Part shown: positions 45,040 to 56,130 of the stretch, piece by piece | Layout: every line of letters starts with the position of its first letter | Numbering within the stretch: position 1 is the first letter of the stretch | Source: Sipunculus nudus | Taxonomy: Eukaryota; Annelida; Sipuncula; Golfingiida; Sipunculidae | Direction of reading: 5' to 3' | Assembly (NCBI GenBank): GCA_026874595.1 | Contig: CM049308.1 | Coordinates: 96,332,624 to 96,396,623 of the forward strand | Length of the DNA: 64,000 nucleotides | Notes under the pieces: generated by a model | Database searches by the model: none | The model's input: the letters and a program-made list of their open reading frames with translations, nothing else | Told to the model about the DNA's origin: nothing | Program-made: the position numbers and the translations under genes

Positions 45040-45200
45040 CCATGTCATGAGCCCTGGCGGGTTTCGGGAGATTTCGGGAAGGCGGCCGATATCTACGGCG
45101 GCCGATATGGGTGACCAACAGGCCACATCAGTATAACCACGTTGACAGGACAATAACCACGGCTGACGTCATTTTATGTATTCCCTAGGTAAGCACGAAC
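45040..45200 (+). promoter_or_regulatory. CpG-bearing promoter-like patch with a CRE
   Basis: GGCGGCCGATATCTACGGCG at about 45080 and a perfect CREB-type TGACGTCA at 45164-45171 lie in an otherwise CpG-poor area. A donor-like CCCTAG|GTAAGC follows at about 45187. It could serve the short frame at 45226 or the coiled-coil gene. Confidence 0.35.
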
Positions 45201-45225
45201 TTTAATTTAATTCAAAGATTTAGTA

Positions 45226-45420
45226 ATGGAAGATTATATCTATCTAAATAATAAAATGTTGGAAAACATTACTGAGAATGTTTGCTACATGTTTATAGAA
45301 CAGGACGAAGGTCAGGGGTCAAGGCCGGTGGGAATTCCCAAAGTTTCGTGGCTGAGGAAATACCGGACGGTAATCTTCGTATCGCTGGGAGTGGGCGGTT
45401 ATATTATTACTTATACATGA
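45226..45420 (+). CDS. Possible small protein with C-terminal membrane segment
   Basis: A 64-codon frame ends WLRKYRTVIFVSLGVGGYII then TYT and a stop. A basic patch followed by about 17 hydrophobic residues at the extreme C-terminus would fit a tail anchor. It follows the promoter-like patch closely. There is no homologue known to me and no splice evidence. It may equally be chance, or part of the coiled-coil gene's 5' region. Confidence 0.25.
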   Translation: MEDYIYLNNKMLENITENVCYMFIEQDEGQGSRPVGIPKVSWLRKYRTVIFVSLGVGGYIITYT

Positions 45421-46473
45421 TAAATCTGGAGTTTACCAGGGACATTCGCGGCCACTCTGCTGTGTAATACCTGACGATGCTGTAAACATCCGTTTTCCTT
45501 TTCTCTTGTGTATATGTATACCTGCCAGTCATCTGCCTGTGGTAGTGAGTTCCTCGATCAGTGAACCACATCGGAGTCTGGTAGATAAAATCGTCTGTAT
45601 CAGTCGGCGCTGGGCTGGCCATGCCTGTTTGACCACTGATCATTGACGTCCAGGTGTTTGACCTGTTCATCTCTTGATCAGTCAGACTGACAGTGATTGA
45701 TGTTCTGCTCCAGATTAGACGGCCTCCTGTTATTAAAAAAGTGTAAGTAGCTTGCTTTTCTTGTGATTACAGTTGCAAAACTAGTTTTGTCCATTTCCTA
45801 GGTAGCTTTCAAGTTTATATCAAAATACCTTTTTTGCATCGATGAAACATATATTTGGATTCCTCAGAATACCCTTAGTCTTAGACCTGTTCAGGCTGTT
45901 GTGAGTGTTTTATTAAAGTTTCTTTGTTAAGCCTAAGGTCCATTTCCCATATCAAACATGTACCTGGAGGACTTTAGTTCTACTTTACTCTTATTAAATA
46001 ATAGGTCATTCCATTCCTACTTTGTTCCTGCTCCATGGACCTCTTATGACATGAAGGCTATTTTAACAAATTCATGTAACTGTTGTCAGAAAAACTGATA
46101 CCAGCCCAGTGAGGAATGCAGAAAGCCAATGTTGTTACATTCCATTTTGAGTTGTCCACTTGTGCACATACCAGGTACCTATTCATGACAGCCAGGTAAG
46201 GTACAGGCACTCGGATTTGTGTACCCAGGTACCTGGTATCAGTCCTGGTTGTAATGTTCCAGGGTTGAGTATAAAGGTTGAAGTACATGTATACAGTGTT
46301 GTATTATTCATGGCTCAAGTATAAATGTTGTAGGTTTATAGTTTTGTGATAATCCAGGGTTGAGTATAACAGTTGTAAGTTTAGAGTGTTGTGATTTTTA
46401 CAGGTTGCGTTTCAGTTTTATGCGTAAACTGTTTTATTATTCACAGCTTGAGCATAACAGTTTTTTGTTTCAG

Positions 46474-46617
46474 GATTAACCTACAGAAATGAACAGGAGG
46501 AAGAGGTTGAAGGATCCATCAGACAGTGACGATGACGAGGAACCAGACAAGAGACGGAGGGAGACGGGACAGAGCAACCGAGGCCACCAGAAAATCCGCA
46601 TCAAGGGTCTGGAGCAA
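46474..46617 (+). CDS. Coiled-coil gene, first coding exon
   Basis: The acceptor is TTTTTTGTTTCAG and the donor CAA|GTAGGT. The ATG is at 46489, after 15 bases of 5' untranslated sequence in this exon, so a non-coding exon should lie upstream. The 43 residues are highly charged: MNRRKRLKDPSDSDDDEEPD, then KRRRE, ending KIRIKGLEQ. The two basic clusters around an acidic stretch look like a bipartite nuclear signal. It ends on a codon boundary. Confidence 0.8.
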
Positions 46618-47053
46618 GTAGGTGTGATATGTATGGCATGTTAGTACATTAAAATGTAGGTGTCACTCTGTTCCTGGTCAGGGGGATTGAAGTAAAATAA
46701 TAATTAAACATGGATAAAGGGATAACCCATTTCAACTCATCCTATTCCTGTTTTGGAGTTGGGGGAGTATTAAAGCTGGGGGGGGTGGGGGTGGAGGGGA
46801 GGTAGATCCAGTGGAGTTTGGTTCTCCGTATCAGAGTTAAGGCTGTTTCTCACTGGATGCTTCTGAACTAATATGACAAGAACTATTTTTTCTGTCATTA
46901 TGACTTAAATCCTGTCGCATCTGAAATTTCATTCATACCAAATCCGTACAATATTTTTAGCCTCGGGTCGATTAAATTTCATATCTGAAATTTGTGGTCG
47001 ACAGCCACATGGGCAAAACGGCATTCAAGTATATTTATAAATATATATTATAT

Positions 47054-47112
<59 letters not shown>

Positions 47113-48226
47113 ATATTTATACATATGTTTATATATATTTATATATATCTATATGTATATATATATATATATGTATGGATATATATATTATATATACATG
47201 TGTGTATATATATATACAGTGAAACCTCGTTGTGTCGAACTCCCTTAAGTCGAATACCCTGCTTATGTCGAAGTGACAGACTAGATATTCCGGACAACTC
47301 TAGTTAAACTATTACCAATTAAAACCCGCTTGTGTCGAACCTCGGATTGTCGAAGTTTTCTGAGGGTCCCTTCGACTTCGACACAACGAGGTTTCACTGT
47401 ATTTATATATATATACATATGTATATACCTTTTAGCGTATATTTTACACACTTAAATACATTAAGGTCTGTAATTAAAATTTCAAATATATCTACTAAAT
47501 ACATTTCAAATAATAAAAATGCTCTGGTATAAGTTTTCAGAAATAAACTTTTATGTTTCCAATATAAGTTAATTATAATCCAGGTTTAGTTATAATATTT
47601 AATAGTAAACTCATTAATTAAACCATTAAAAGTGTAATGCTAATTATTGAAATATTTCATTCTTAATATATAAATGTTATTATAAATATATAAAAATTAT
47701 TCTCTGAATAGCAAGGGGGAGTGGGGATGATAACAAAAAGTGGGGGTGGATATATATCCCCCATCCTCCTGAATTGATGCCCCTGCAATATAGGTTAACT
47801 CCAAACGCAACTGTGATAATGCATGTTTCAGCTCTTTTGTGTTGAAGGTGAAAAGAAGACAATCTTGTTTGATGCAAACAAAAAAATTGAAAGTCCTATT
47901 TTTTTATCGTTTGGATAGCATTGATCAGATTAGGTGTGTATGCACTAACATAAAATAAAGGATTTTATATTCTCGTTCTACAGCAAATTTTCGTTTTGAC
48001 GTAAAATAAGTTCGGCCGCATCTGGTGTGAAACCTCCTTCACTGTAGGCTGTAAATAAAGAAGTGAATATATGTGTATTGATATTAAGCATCCATGCCTT
48101 GGTTTTTCCGGCTTTCACTCTCATCTCTACCATTGTTGTTTACGGCATTCATAATGACTTGATGATGATGAAGTGAAGCAGCATATTTGACATGTTGTAC
48201 TTACATGTTTACTTTATATTTTACAG
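46618..48226 (+). other. Intron of the coiled-coil gene
   Basis: It holds a short G-rich tract (about 46770-46800), a long TA-rich microsatellite (47030-47216 and on), the pogo-like MITE and otherwise unrecognised AT-rich sequence. Confidence 0.6.
47217..47399. mobile_element. Tc1/mariner-pogo-like MITE
   Basis: It begins CAGTGAAACCTCGTTGTGTC and ends with the exact inverse GACACAACGAGGTTTCACTG. TA lies on both sides (47215-47216, 47400-47401). The CAGTGAAACC end and TA target are typical of pogo/Tigger relatives. It is 183 bp with no coding capacity, and sits inside a TA microsatellite. Confidence 0.9.
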
Positions 48227-48499
48227 AAAAATAAGGAACTGCAAGAGGAAAATGAGCAGTTAAAAAGAGAAGAGGAAAAGCATATGGCACAGAGGGACAA
48301 CATCCTCAAATTTTTCTTGACTCATCTCCAAAACTGTGATCATATTGACGGACAAAGGAAACAAGATCTAATGAACAAACTCGTCAGGAATACTAGGATC
48401 TCATATAGTTCATCAGCTGAGCCTGGGAGCTCGAACAGTTTTACTGATGACACAAGGAACATGCATGCTAAAACAAGGACTGAACAGGAAGAGCATTAA
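48227..48499 (+). CDS. Coiled-coil gene, last coding exon
   Basis: The acceptor is TATATTTTACAG and the stop TAA ends at 48499. It starts KNKELQEENEQLKREEEKH, a heptad-like coiled coil continuing from the end of the previous exon, then ILKFFLTHLQNCDHIDGQRK and a Ser/Thr-rich tail ending RTEQEEH. Together with the first exon the protein is 133 residues, probably a small nuclear coiled-coil protein. The family is not recognised. The basic N-terminus is separated from the leucines, so a bZIP factor is unlikely but not excluded. Confidence 0.8.
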   Translation, partial: KNKELQEENEQLKREEEKHMAQRDNILKFFLTHLQNCDHIDGQRKQDLMNKLVRNTRISYSSSAEPGSSNSFTDDTRNMHAKTRTEQEEH

Positions 48500-49002
48500 C
48501 ACAGCATCAGTTCAGTAGTCAGAGAAACAACCCTCCTGTCTCAGGCCTCGTGGTCACCCTGAGGAGCATTAACACAGCATCAGTTCAGTAGTCGAGAAAC
48601 AACCCTCCTGTCTCAGGCCTCGTGGTCACCCTGAGGAGCATTAACACAGCATCAGTTCAGTAGTCAGAGAAATAACCCTCCTGCCTCAAGCGTTGAGCTC
48701 AGCCTGAGGAGCATTAACACAGCATCAGTTCAGTAGTCGAGAAACAACCCTCCTGTCTCAGGCCTCGTGGTCACCCTGAGGAGCATAAACACAGCATCAG
48801 TTCAGTAGTTGAGAAACAACCCTCCTGTCTCAGGCCTCGTGGTCACCCTGAGGAATATAAACACAGCATCAGTTCAGTTGTCAGAGAAATAACCCTCCTG
48901 TTTCGGGCCTCGCAGTCGGCCTGAGGAGCATTAACACAGCATCAGTTCAGTAGCTAGAGATACAACCCTCCTGTCTCAGGCCTTGTGGTCAGCCTGAGGC
49001 CT
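48489..49002 (+). repeat. 72-bp array starting at the stop codon, about 7 units
   Basis: The unit starts with GAGGAGCATTAACACAGCAT, which is the end of the coding sequence (E-E-H-stop) plus the first 3' untranslated bases, and runs through CAGTTCAGTAGTC, ACCCTCCTGTCTCAGGCCTC and GTGGTCACCCT. It makes up nearly all of the 3' untranslated region. Copies vary between 70 and 73 bp. Confidence 0.95.
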
Positions 49003-49069
49003 GGCACTGGCAGTGGTAGTTTATAAATCTGCTGCATGTGTAAATATGTATATACATATAAAAAACTGT

Positions 49070-49075
49070 ATTAAA
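49070..49075 (+). terminator. Candidate polyadenylation signal ATTAAA
   Basis: ATTAAA in CTGTATTAAACTATA, about 570 bp after the stop codon and 70 bp after the 72-bp array. It is a common variant signal; cleavage was not verified. Confidence 0.4.
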
Positions 49076-49369
49076 CTATATTTATATTGTATAACTGGTG
49101 TCAGTTTTTATTCCCTCAAGATAGTCCGGAGAATGATACAATCAACATTGTAGAATGTAATGGCAGAAGCAGAAAAGGTTTCAGATGTAAGCTGGCTCTA
49201 CCCTAAGTTCATAACATTTACATTTCAGTTTTATCACAGGGATGTGTTATCATTAGGGTGGGCTGTTTAGGCCAATGAGTTTAAAATGTACTTATTTAAA
49301 TTTTGCCATTCAGGGTGTTTTTATTTAAAAAAATTTATTCAGTATATGGTGAAAGTGTCAGACTCCTCT

Positions 49370-49460
49370 TTAGCTTAGCTGACTTTCAGTCACACTGACC
49401 TACAGTGATGGGTCTTTGTTGTCCTTTCATCCTGCATTCTGGCCTTCTGTTAGGAGGACA
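49370..49460 (+). repeat. Decayed 5' end of the dispersed repeat
   Basis: TTTAGCTTAGCTGACTTTCA, CACACTGACCTACAGTG and GTTAGGAGGACATAAA are mutated forms of the 5' hairpin and the following block. Confidence 0.5.
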
Positions 49461-49698
49461 TAAATCAATAAGGTTGGATCCAGAAATTTCTTACATTAAA
49501 GTATATAAAACCCAGAGAGGTCCTGAAAAAACTCCTTGTAAATTGAAATAAGATTTCTGCTACCTAAATATTAAAAGTACATTTGGAAGAGCATGACAAT
49601 TTCTACAAAAAAAACTTATAACGCAAGTAAATTCAACAGGCAATTCAAAACATGCAGTTCATACTTTATTTTAAATTCTCAATTGTGTAGTAATCACT

Positions 49699-49718
49699 AT
49701 ATATATATATATATATAT
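49699..49718. repeat. (AT)n microsatellite
   Basis: Ten AT dinucleotides directly before the 43-bp array. Confidence 0.9.
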
Positions 49719-51058
49719 TATGGGCTTAAAGTCAGCATAGTTCCCAGGCTCATCAGATTATTGTAGGCTTAAAGTCAGTATAGTTCCCAGGCTCATCAGG
49801 TTATTGTAGGCTTAAAGTCAGTATAGTTCCCAGGCTCATCAGATTATTGTAGGCTTAAAGTCAGTATAGTTCCCAGGCTCATCAGGTTATTGTAGGCTTA
49901 AAGTCAGCATAGTACCCAGGCTCATCAGGTTATTGTAGGCTTAAAGTCAGCATAGTTCCCAGGCTCATCAGGTAATTGTAGGCTTAAAGTCAGCAAAGTT
50001 CAGAGGCTCATCAGGTTATTGTAGGCTTAAAGTCAGTATAGTTCCGAGGCTCATCAGGTTATTGTAGGCTTAAAGTCAGCATAGTTCCCTGGCTAATCAG
50101 GTTATTGTAGGCTTAAAGTTAGCAAAGTTCAGAGGCCCATCAGGTTATTGTAGGATTAAAGTCAGCATAGTTCTTAGGCTCATCAGGTTATTGTAGGATT
50201 TAAGTCAGCATAGTTTTAAGGCTCATCAGGTTATTGTAGGCTTAAAGTCAGCAAAGTTCCCAGGCTCATCAGGTTATTGTAGGATTAAAGTCAGTAAAGT
50301 TCCCAGGCTCATCAGGTTATTGTAGGCTTAAAGTCAGCATAGTTCCCAGGCTCATCAGGTTATTGTAGGCTTAAAGTCAGTATAGTTCCCAGGCTCATCA
50401 GGTTATTGTAGGCTTAAAGTCAGTATAGTTCCCAGGCTCATCAGGTTATTGTAGGCTTAAAGTCAGTATAGTTCCCAGGCTCATCAGGTTATTTTAAGCT
50501 TAAAGTCAGCATAGTTCCCAGGCTCATTAGGTTATTGTAGGGTTAAAGTCAGCAAAGTTCAGAGGCTCATCAGGTTATTATAGGCTTAAAGTCAGTATAG
50601 TTCCCAGGCTCATCAGGTTATTGTAGGCTTAAAGTCAGCATAGTTCCCAGGCTCATCAGGTTATTATAGGCTTAAAGTCAGCATAGTTCCCAGGCTCATC
50701 AGGTTATTGTAGGATTAAAGTCAGCATAGTTCTCATTAGGTTATTGTACGCTTTAAGTCAGCAAAGTTCCCAGGCTCATCAGGTTATTGTAGGATTAAAG
50801 TCAGCATAGTTCTCAGGCTCATCAGGTTATTGTAGGCTTAAAGTCAGCATAGTTCTCAATAGGTTATTGTAGGCTTAAAGTCAGCAAAGTTTCCAGGCTC
50901 ATCAGGTTATTGTAGGCTAAAAGTCAGCATAGTTCGCAGGCTCATGAGGTTATTATAGGCTTAAAGTCAGCATAGTTCTTATTAGGTTATTGTAGGCTTA
51001 AAGTCAGCATAGTTCCCAGGCTTATCAGGTTATTGAGGCTTAATGTCAGCATAGTTGC
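49719..51058 (+). repeat. 43-bp minisatellite, about 31 units
   Basis: The unit is CTTAAAGTCAGCATAGTTCC, then CAGGCTCATCAGGTTATTGT and AGG. Some copies lose the CCAGGCTCAT part (near 50730, 50850, 50970). The unit does not match any exon in the window. Confidence 0.96.
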
Positions 51059-51307
51059 ACTGCCTTCGACACTTCACAGAATCCATTCAGGATATAAATC
51101 CTATTTTATATTTTAAGGTGGAAGCGGTGCAGTGAGACAAGCATGTCATATGACATACGCAACTGACAGATTATAGGGATTATGACATGAATTAAAAGAT
51201 GGTCGAAGAAATTATCTCCAAAAGCAAGAGATGTGTTTTATTCCTCTAAAAAGTGATCGGGACAAGCGATACTTTGACTAACTTTCATAAAAAAAGTGAT
51301 AACCTGT

Positions 51308-51353
<46 letters not shown>
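51308..51353. repeat. (TA)n microsatellite
   Basis: About 22 TA dinucleotides. Confidence 0.95.
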
Positions 51354-51356
<3 letters not shown>

Positions 51357-51699
51357 GTTCTTTTAATTTTAAGGTATGTTACAAAAGCGTTCCAAAGAAA
51401 AACCATTATATATTTTTACAACAGTCGGTTAACATTTAAATTATAAGTGACACTTGGTATTTTTCAAATATATTTCAGATTGTTATAAAATGTCTAGAAA
51501 TGAGCCACTTCGTTATAGCCTTCTAAAAACGAAAATCGCCCTTTTCTCATTCTCTGTGCTCTGTGCATTATCATGTCCAATCCTCCTGTATCTTTAAAAT
51601 TATATAACATCTTTCTACTTCTATCCCGTCTCAAACACAACGATCAAGAAATTCCTGTTCCCCCTCATCACACTTGACTCACAGAGCCCGCTTCTATTT

Positions 51700-53560
51700 T
51701 TCGCATTCTGCCCGTCCGTCTGTCCGTCCATCCGGATGTCCGCCCGTAAGACTGGCACGTTTCGACACCATTGGACCTATGAATCTGAAATTCGGCATTC
51801 AGTTAGATGTCCCCGAAATCTCCTACCATGCCGAAAATTTGGTCAATAGGACTTCGTTCCCTTGAGAAATTAAGGAAAAACCTCAATTTTTTATTAAAAT
51901 CCTATTTTCACACTTCATGACTGCCTAATATCAAAACCACTCATCTGTTTTTTCTCATATTTACCATAAATATCCCTCTATATAGTTCCTATGTACATGC
52001 CAGAAATTAAGTCTGTTAGGTATAAATTCTTTAAGTTATGGGCCCAAACACCTAACTTTGGGCCCTGACTTTGTAAAAAAATCAGGAAAAATATTTACTA
52101 ACTTAACATGAAAAATTTTGAAACTAGAGTCTATTTTCCCAAGTATATAACTATGTTTAATTAAGATTCAATTGTTTACCCAAAATTAGATCTGGATTTT
52201 GTAATTTTTTTAAGTTATTAGCATAAAAATAAAATCAGTACCTTAAATTTTGCCCAACTTTGCCATGGCACGTTTTTTTCCTGTAAGTACCATTGATTTA
52301 ATTTTCACAGCATGTGAACATAAATATTTAATTTGTTTAAATCTGAAAATAAAAGCTTGAAAATTAAGCTAGTTATTGATTTTTTTCTTGAGGCTCTATT
52401 GTAGTCATTTGCTTTGATTACAGATTACAGATGCAGGGTCCCACTCCAGGTCACTGGAAGTCAGCTATGTCATGGTTTCTGATTTGTTACAGTCACTGGG
52501 GGAGATCCCCTGCTGTGACAGGTGTACAGTTATTCTCATATCACCTCCCCCCCCCCCCCCCAACCCAACCCACCAAGAGTTATGCAGTAATTGTTATTGT
52601 TTTCACTGTATCTCCTTAATTGTAATGCTGTTTCCACTCTGATATGCAAAAACTTTCCTTGAAAAAGTAATTCAAGGTGTAATCCAGAAGATGCAATGTT
52701 GTGTAATGAGCATTTTTAAAGAAATCAATTTTCTTTTAAATGATTTTAACAAATATAATTGAACCTATCAGTATGCTTAAATTATTATAAAATATGAAGC
52801 ACATTATGGATAAATAAAGACAATTAAAAATTGTGAAATCTAAATCAAGTATTATTTTTAGATATTTATTGTTTTGCAGATTTAAAAGATATATTTTTGT
52901 GGTAAAAAATAAATAAATATTTGCATGCATGATGTGGTGTTATCTAACAAGATTGAGATTTATGATGATGCAATTGAGAATTATGAATCAACTTTTATAT
53001 TCAGATATATATGTTATATTAGAAATGTATAGAAATATAAACTTAAATTAAAAAAAAATTGATGTGATAAAAAAATGAGGATTTAATACAAACATTTGTT
53101 CATTATTTTCCTGCCTCAGCAGAATTTGGGATCAGGTTTTGTTTGCCCTGTTTTATGTTGTTAATTAGTTATATTTCAACTGTATACATTTTATTAAAAA
53201 ATACATATATATATTAAATAATATATATTATACAAAAAATAGATTCAATTGAACAAATGTGTAAACTACTGAAATGTCAACAGTTAATCGAAAAGCCAAC
53301 TAATGATCATGGTAATAGTACAGATCATTTGTTCACAAACTGCTCACATGCTTCAGTTTCAACATTAGGAAACACATGGTCAGGTCACAAAATATGATTT
53401 TCAACAATTTCTTGCTCATCAATACAAACCAATCATATAAACCAACCATGGCCTTTATTACCTCTTCCTCTTACACCTTATCTCCATTTGATATTATTTT
53501 AGATTTTTACCTTCAAGGTTAACGTCAGCTGAGCACAGTGACCCATGGGTCCCTTGTTTT
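51700..53560 (+). mobile_element. HINE-like dispersed repeat, copy 5 (5' hairpin missing)
   Basis: It begins at the CCCGTCCGTCTGTCCGTCCA tract without the AGCTCAGCTGA end, then follows the same blocks as copy 4 (GAATCTGAAATTCGGCAT, ATCTCCTACCATGCC, GGATTTAATTTTCACAGC-like at 52305). It ends CGTCAGCTGAGCACAGTGAC then CCATGGGTCCCTTGTTTT. Poly-C runs at 52548-52562 lie in the module. Confidence 0.78.
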
Positions 53561-53969
53561 TATTAGAAATCTATTTTCACTCTTCAGGACGGCCTGATAT
53601 CAAAACCACTCATCTGGTTTTCTTCATATTTACCATAAATATTTCTCTATATAGTTCCTATGTACATGCCAGAAATTTAGTCTGTATTATATAATTTAAA
53701 AAAAATATGAGCCCAAACAGAATGGACTTTGTAAAAAAATCAGGAAAGATATTTGGTCACTTAAGACCAAAATGTTAAACCTAGAGACTTTTTTTCAGTT
53801 ATACAACTTTAGTTAATCAAAATTTAATTGTATACCAAATATTAGAACAAAATCTGTTAAAGTTTTTAAATATTAGCAAAAATATAAATTTGGTACCTTA
53901 AATTTTGCCCAAGTTTGATCGTGGCAAGTTCTTTCTCGTAAGAACATTTGATTTACTTTTCACAGTTGG

Positions 53970-53971
53970 TA

Positions 53972-54027
<56 letters not shown>

Positions 54028-54060
54028 AGAGAGAGAGAGAGAGAGAGATAGAGAGAGAGA
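53970..54060. repeat. (TA)n followed by (GA)n microsatellite
   Basis: TA from 53970 to 54025, then GA from 54026 to 54060, inside copy 6. Confidence 0.95.
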
Positions 54061-55492
54061 AGGAGATATGTTAAATTCTTAAATTTAAAAGTAAAAGCTT
54101 AAAAATTATTCTAGTTATTGAAGTTTTTCTGAGGCTCTAATGTATTTACATTTTGAACCTACAGGCCAGCCATGTCTGGTCCCTACAGCCTTGCCTGGGT
54201 GAACTTATTAGTGATGCAACACTGCTGTCACAAATGTAGGATCACGTGGCAACCCTGACCTCCCCCTCCCCCCCCCCCCCACCCCACTTCCCCCCCCCCC
54301 CCACCCAACCAGATATATTGCATTCTTTAATTGCATTGCTGTTTCCGATCCAATGTATACAACTTTTCCTGAATCAAGTGCTATTTCCGATATTTATTAT
54401 TTTGCAAATTTCAAAAATATATTTTAAGAAAAAATAAATACATCTGTGTATATAATTTGTTGGTTTATTTTTTATTACAAAATTTAAAAAAAATGAAATA
54501 TGTCAAAAATAAAAAAAAAATTACTCAGACAAGTGCTCATTAAAGATGTCAATATGTTTGACTAATAACATTAAGATTTATGGCTGTATCAGCTGTTACA
54601 TGATACTGGGTAAATGATCAAAATTTAAATTTCTGATAATTTTATTTCAGTTAATAAGATTAAACATTCCCAACTCCAGTTTGCTACTTGTATAATATAT
54701 TGGCTTGTTTTGATCTTTGGGTTATTTTCAACACATGTATAAGTTTCATAGCTGAGATTTTCTTTTTTTTCTGATACATATTTAAAAAAATAAAAATATT
54801 CAAATGTGATAAAAAAATCAGATCTTACAGATATATTTTTATTATGACGTCTACAATGTTAATAATTGTCATAAGTGTCTTGACAGTGATGTGAAAGTAT
54901 TCAAAAGTGAATATAATTTTTTTTTTATAAATTAAAGCCATAAAACCAGGTAGTTACAATCATTATTTAAATTTGTGAAATTTATATATCCTGGATTCTC
55001 AAAGAAATCTCAACAGATGTTGCTGTTAATATTTTAAAATTAAAATTATATTTTGCCCAATAATTCCAATTAATTTTTAATGAATAGTTTAACTCTCATA
55101 TCATTTGTGCTAGTGGTACACTTGGCTATGGGCAACCTGTAATTATTGAATGACAGTTAACTTCTTTGTAAACAGCATGCATTATAATTAACATGACTTA
55201 CAGTGGACATTTATTTCATGTTTCTAGTGTTAGTGCTGTGGATTTAATTTTCAAAGCATGTACACATAAGCATTTCATCTGTTAATATCTGAAATTTGAA
55301 ACCAATTGATCTAAAACTTTAGATGTCATTCACGTTTTCAAGCACCATGTCTTGATTGTTTTCATCAAGTCAGTGAAATGTGTGCTCCGAAGTGTTACAT
55401 AACCTGTTACATAACCGGTTCAACTTCTGACCTAGCTACTGCCTCTGTGATTGTGTGGGTCAGGCTGGGTCAGACAGTAATTACCAGAGAGC

Positions 55493-55524
55493 CTCTCTCT
55501 CTCTCTCTCTCTCTGGCAGTCTAA

Positions 55525-55571
<47 letters not shown>

Positions 55572-55620
55572 ACAGTCTAGCTCACTCTCTCTTGCTCTCT
55601 CTCTCTGTCTTTCTCTGCCA
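55493..55620 (+). repeat. CT-rich microsatellite inside copy 6
   Basis: Corresponds in position to the CT run at 23933-24063 in copy 2, both after GGCTGGGTCAG and before CCCATTCTGTT. Confidence 0.93.
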
Positions 55621-55740
55621 TTCTCTCTAAACCCTAAGCCTCCCATCCTTCCTGCACCCCATTCTGTTACCATGTACTATAAACCAGATTAATTAGCTAT
55701 GAATGTTGAAAGAATTTAGAAATGTGAATCAACTGAAATA

Positions 55741-55793
<53 letters not shown>

Positions 55794-56130
55794 GTTATAC
55801 TGTAAATGTGTAGTTACATTTTTAAACCTGGAAAAAATGATGTATTGAAAAAAAAGGAATTAAGGCAAGTATTGTTAATTTTTGCCCTGCTCAGTAGAAT
55901 GGGAATTAAAATGATTTGCTTTGTTTCTCCACCTTTCTGCCTGCGTAAATATTTAATAATTATGAATAAACTTTTTCCCTGTAAGTACTTGAATTAAATT
56001 TCATATCCTGTATGAATATGCAAGGGCGCTTTAACTCCCACCATCCCCTTCCCCCACCCAATAGAGTCCTTGCTCTTTGGCACTGTGAACAATAGTTCTA
56101 TTGCTATTCCATAAAATTTAATAATTAAAG

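Noticed and set aside
45650-45742. Non-coding first exon of the coiled-coil gene ending at AAAAAAGT|GTAAGT
   Set aside because: The donor is good, but no start or promoter evidence distinguishes it from chance.
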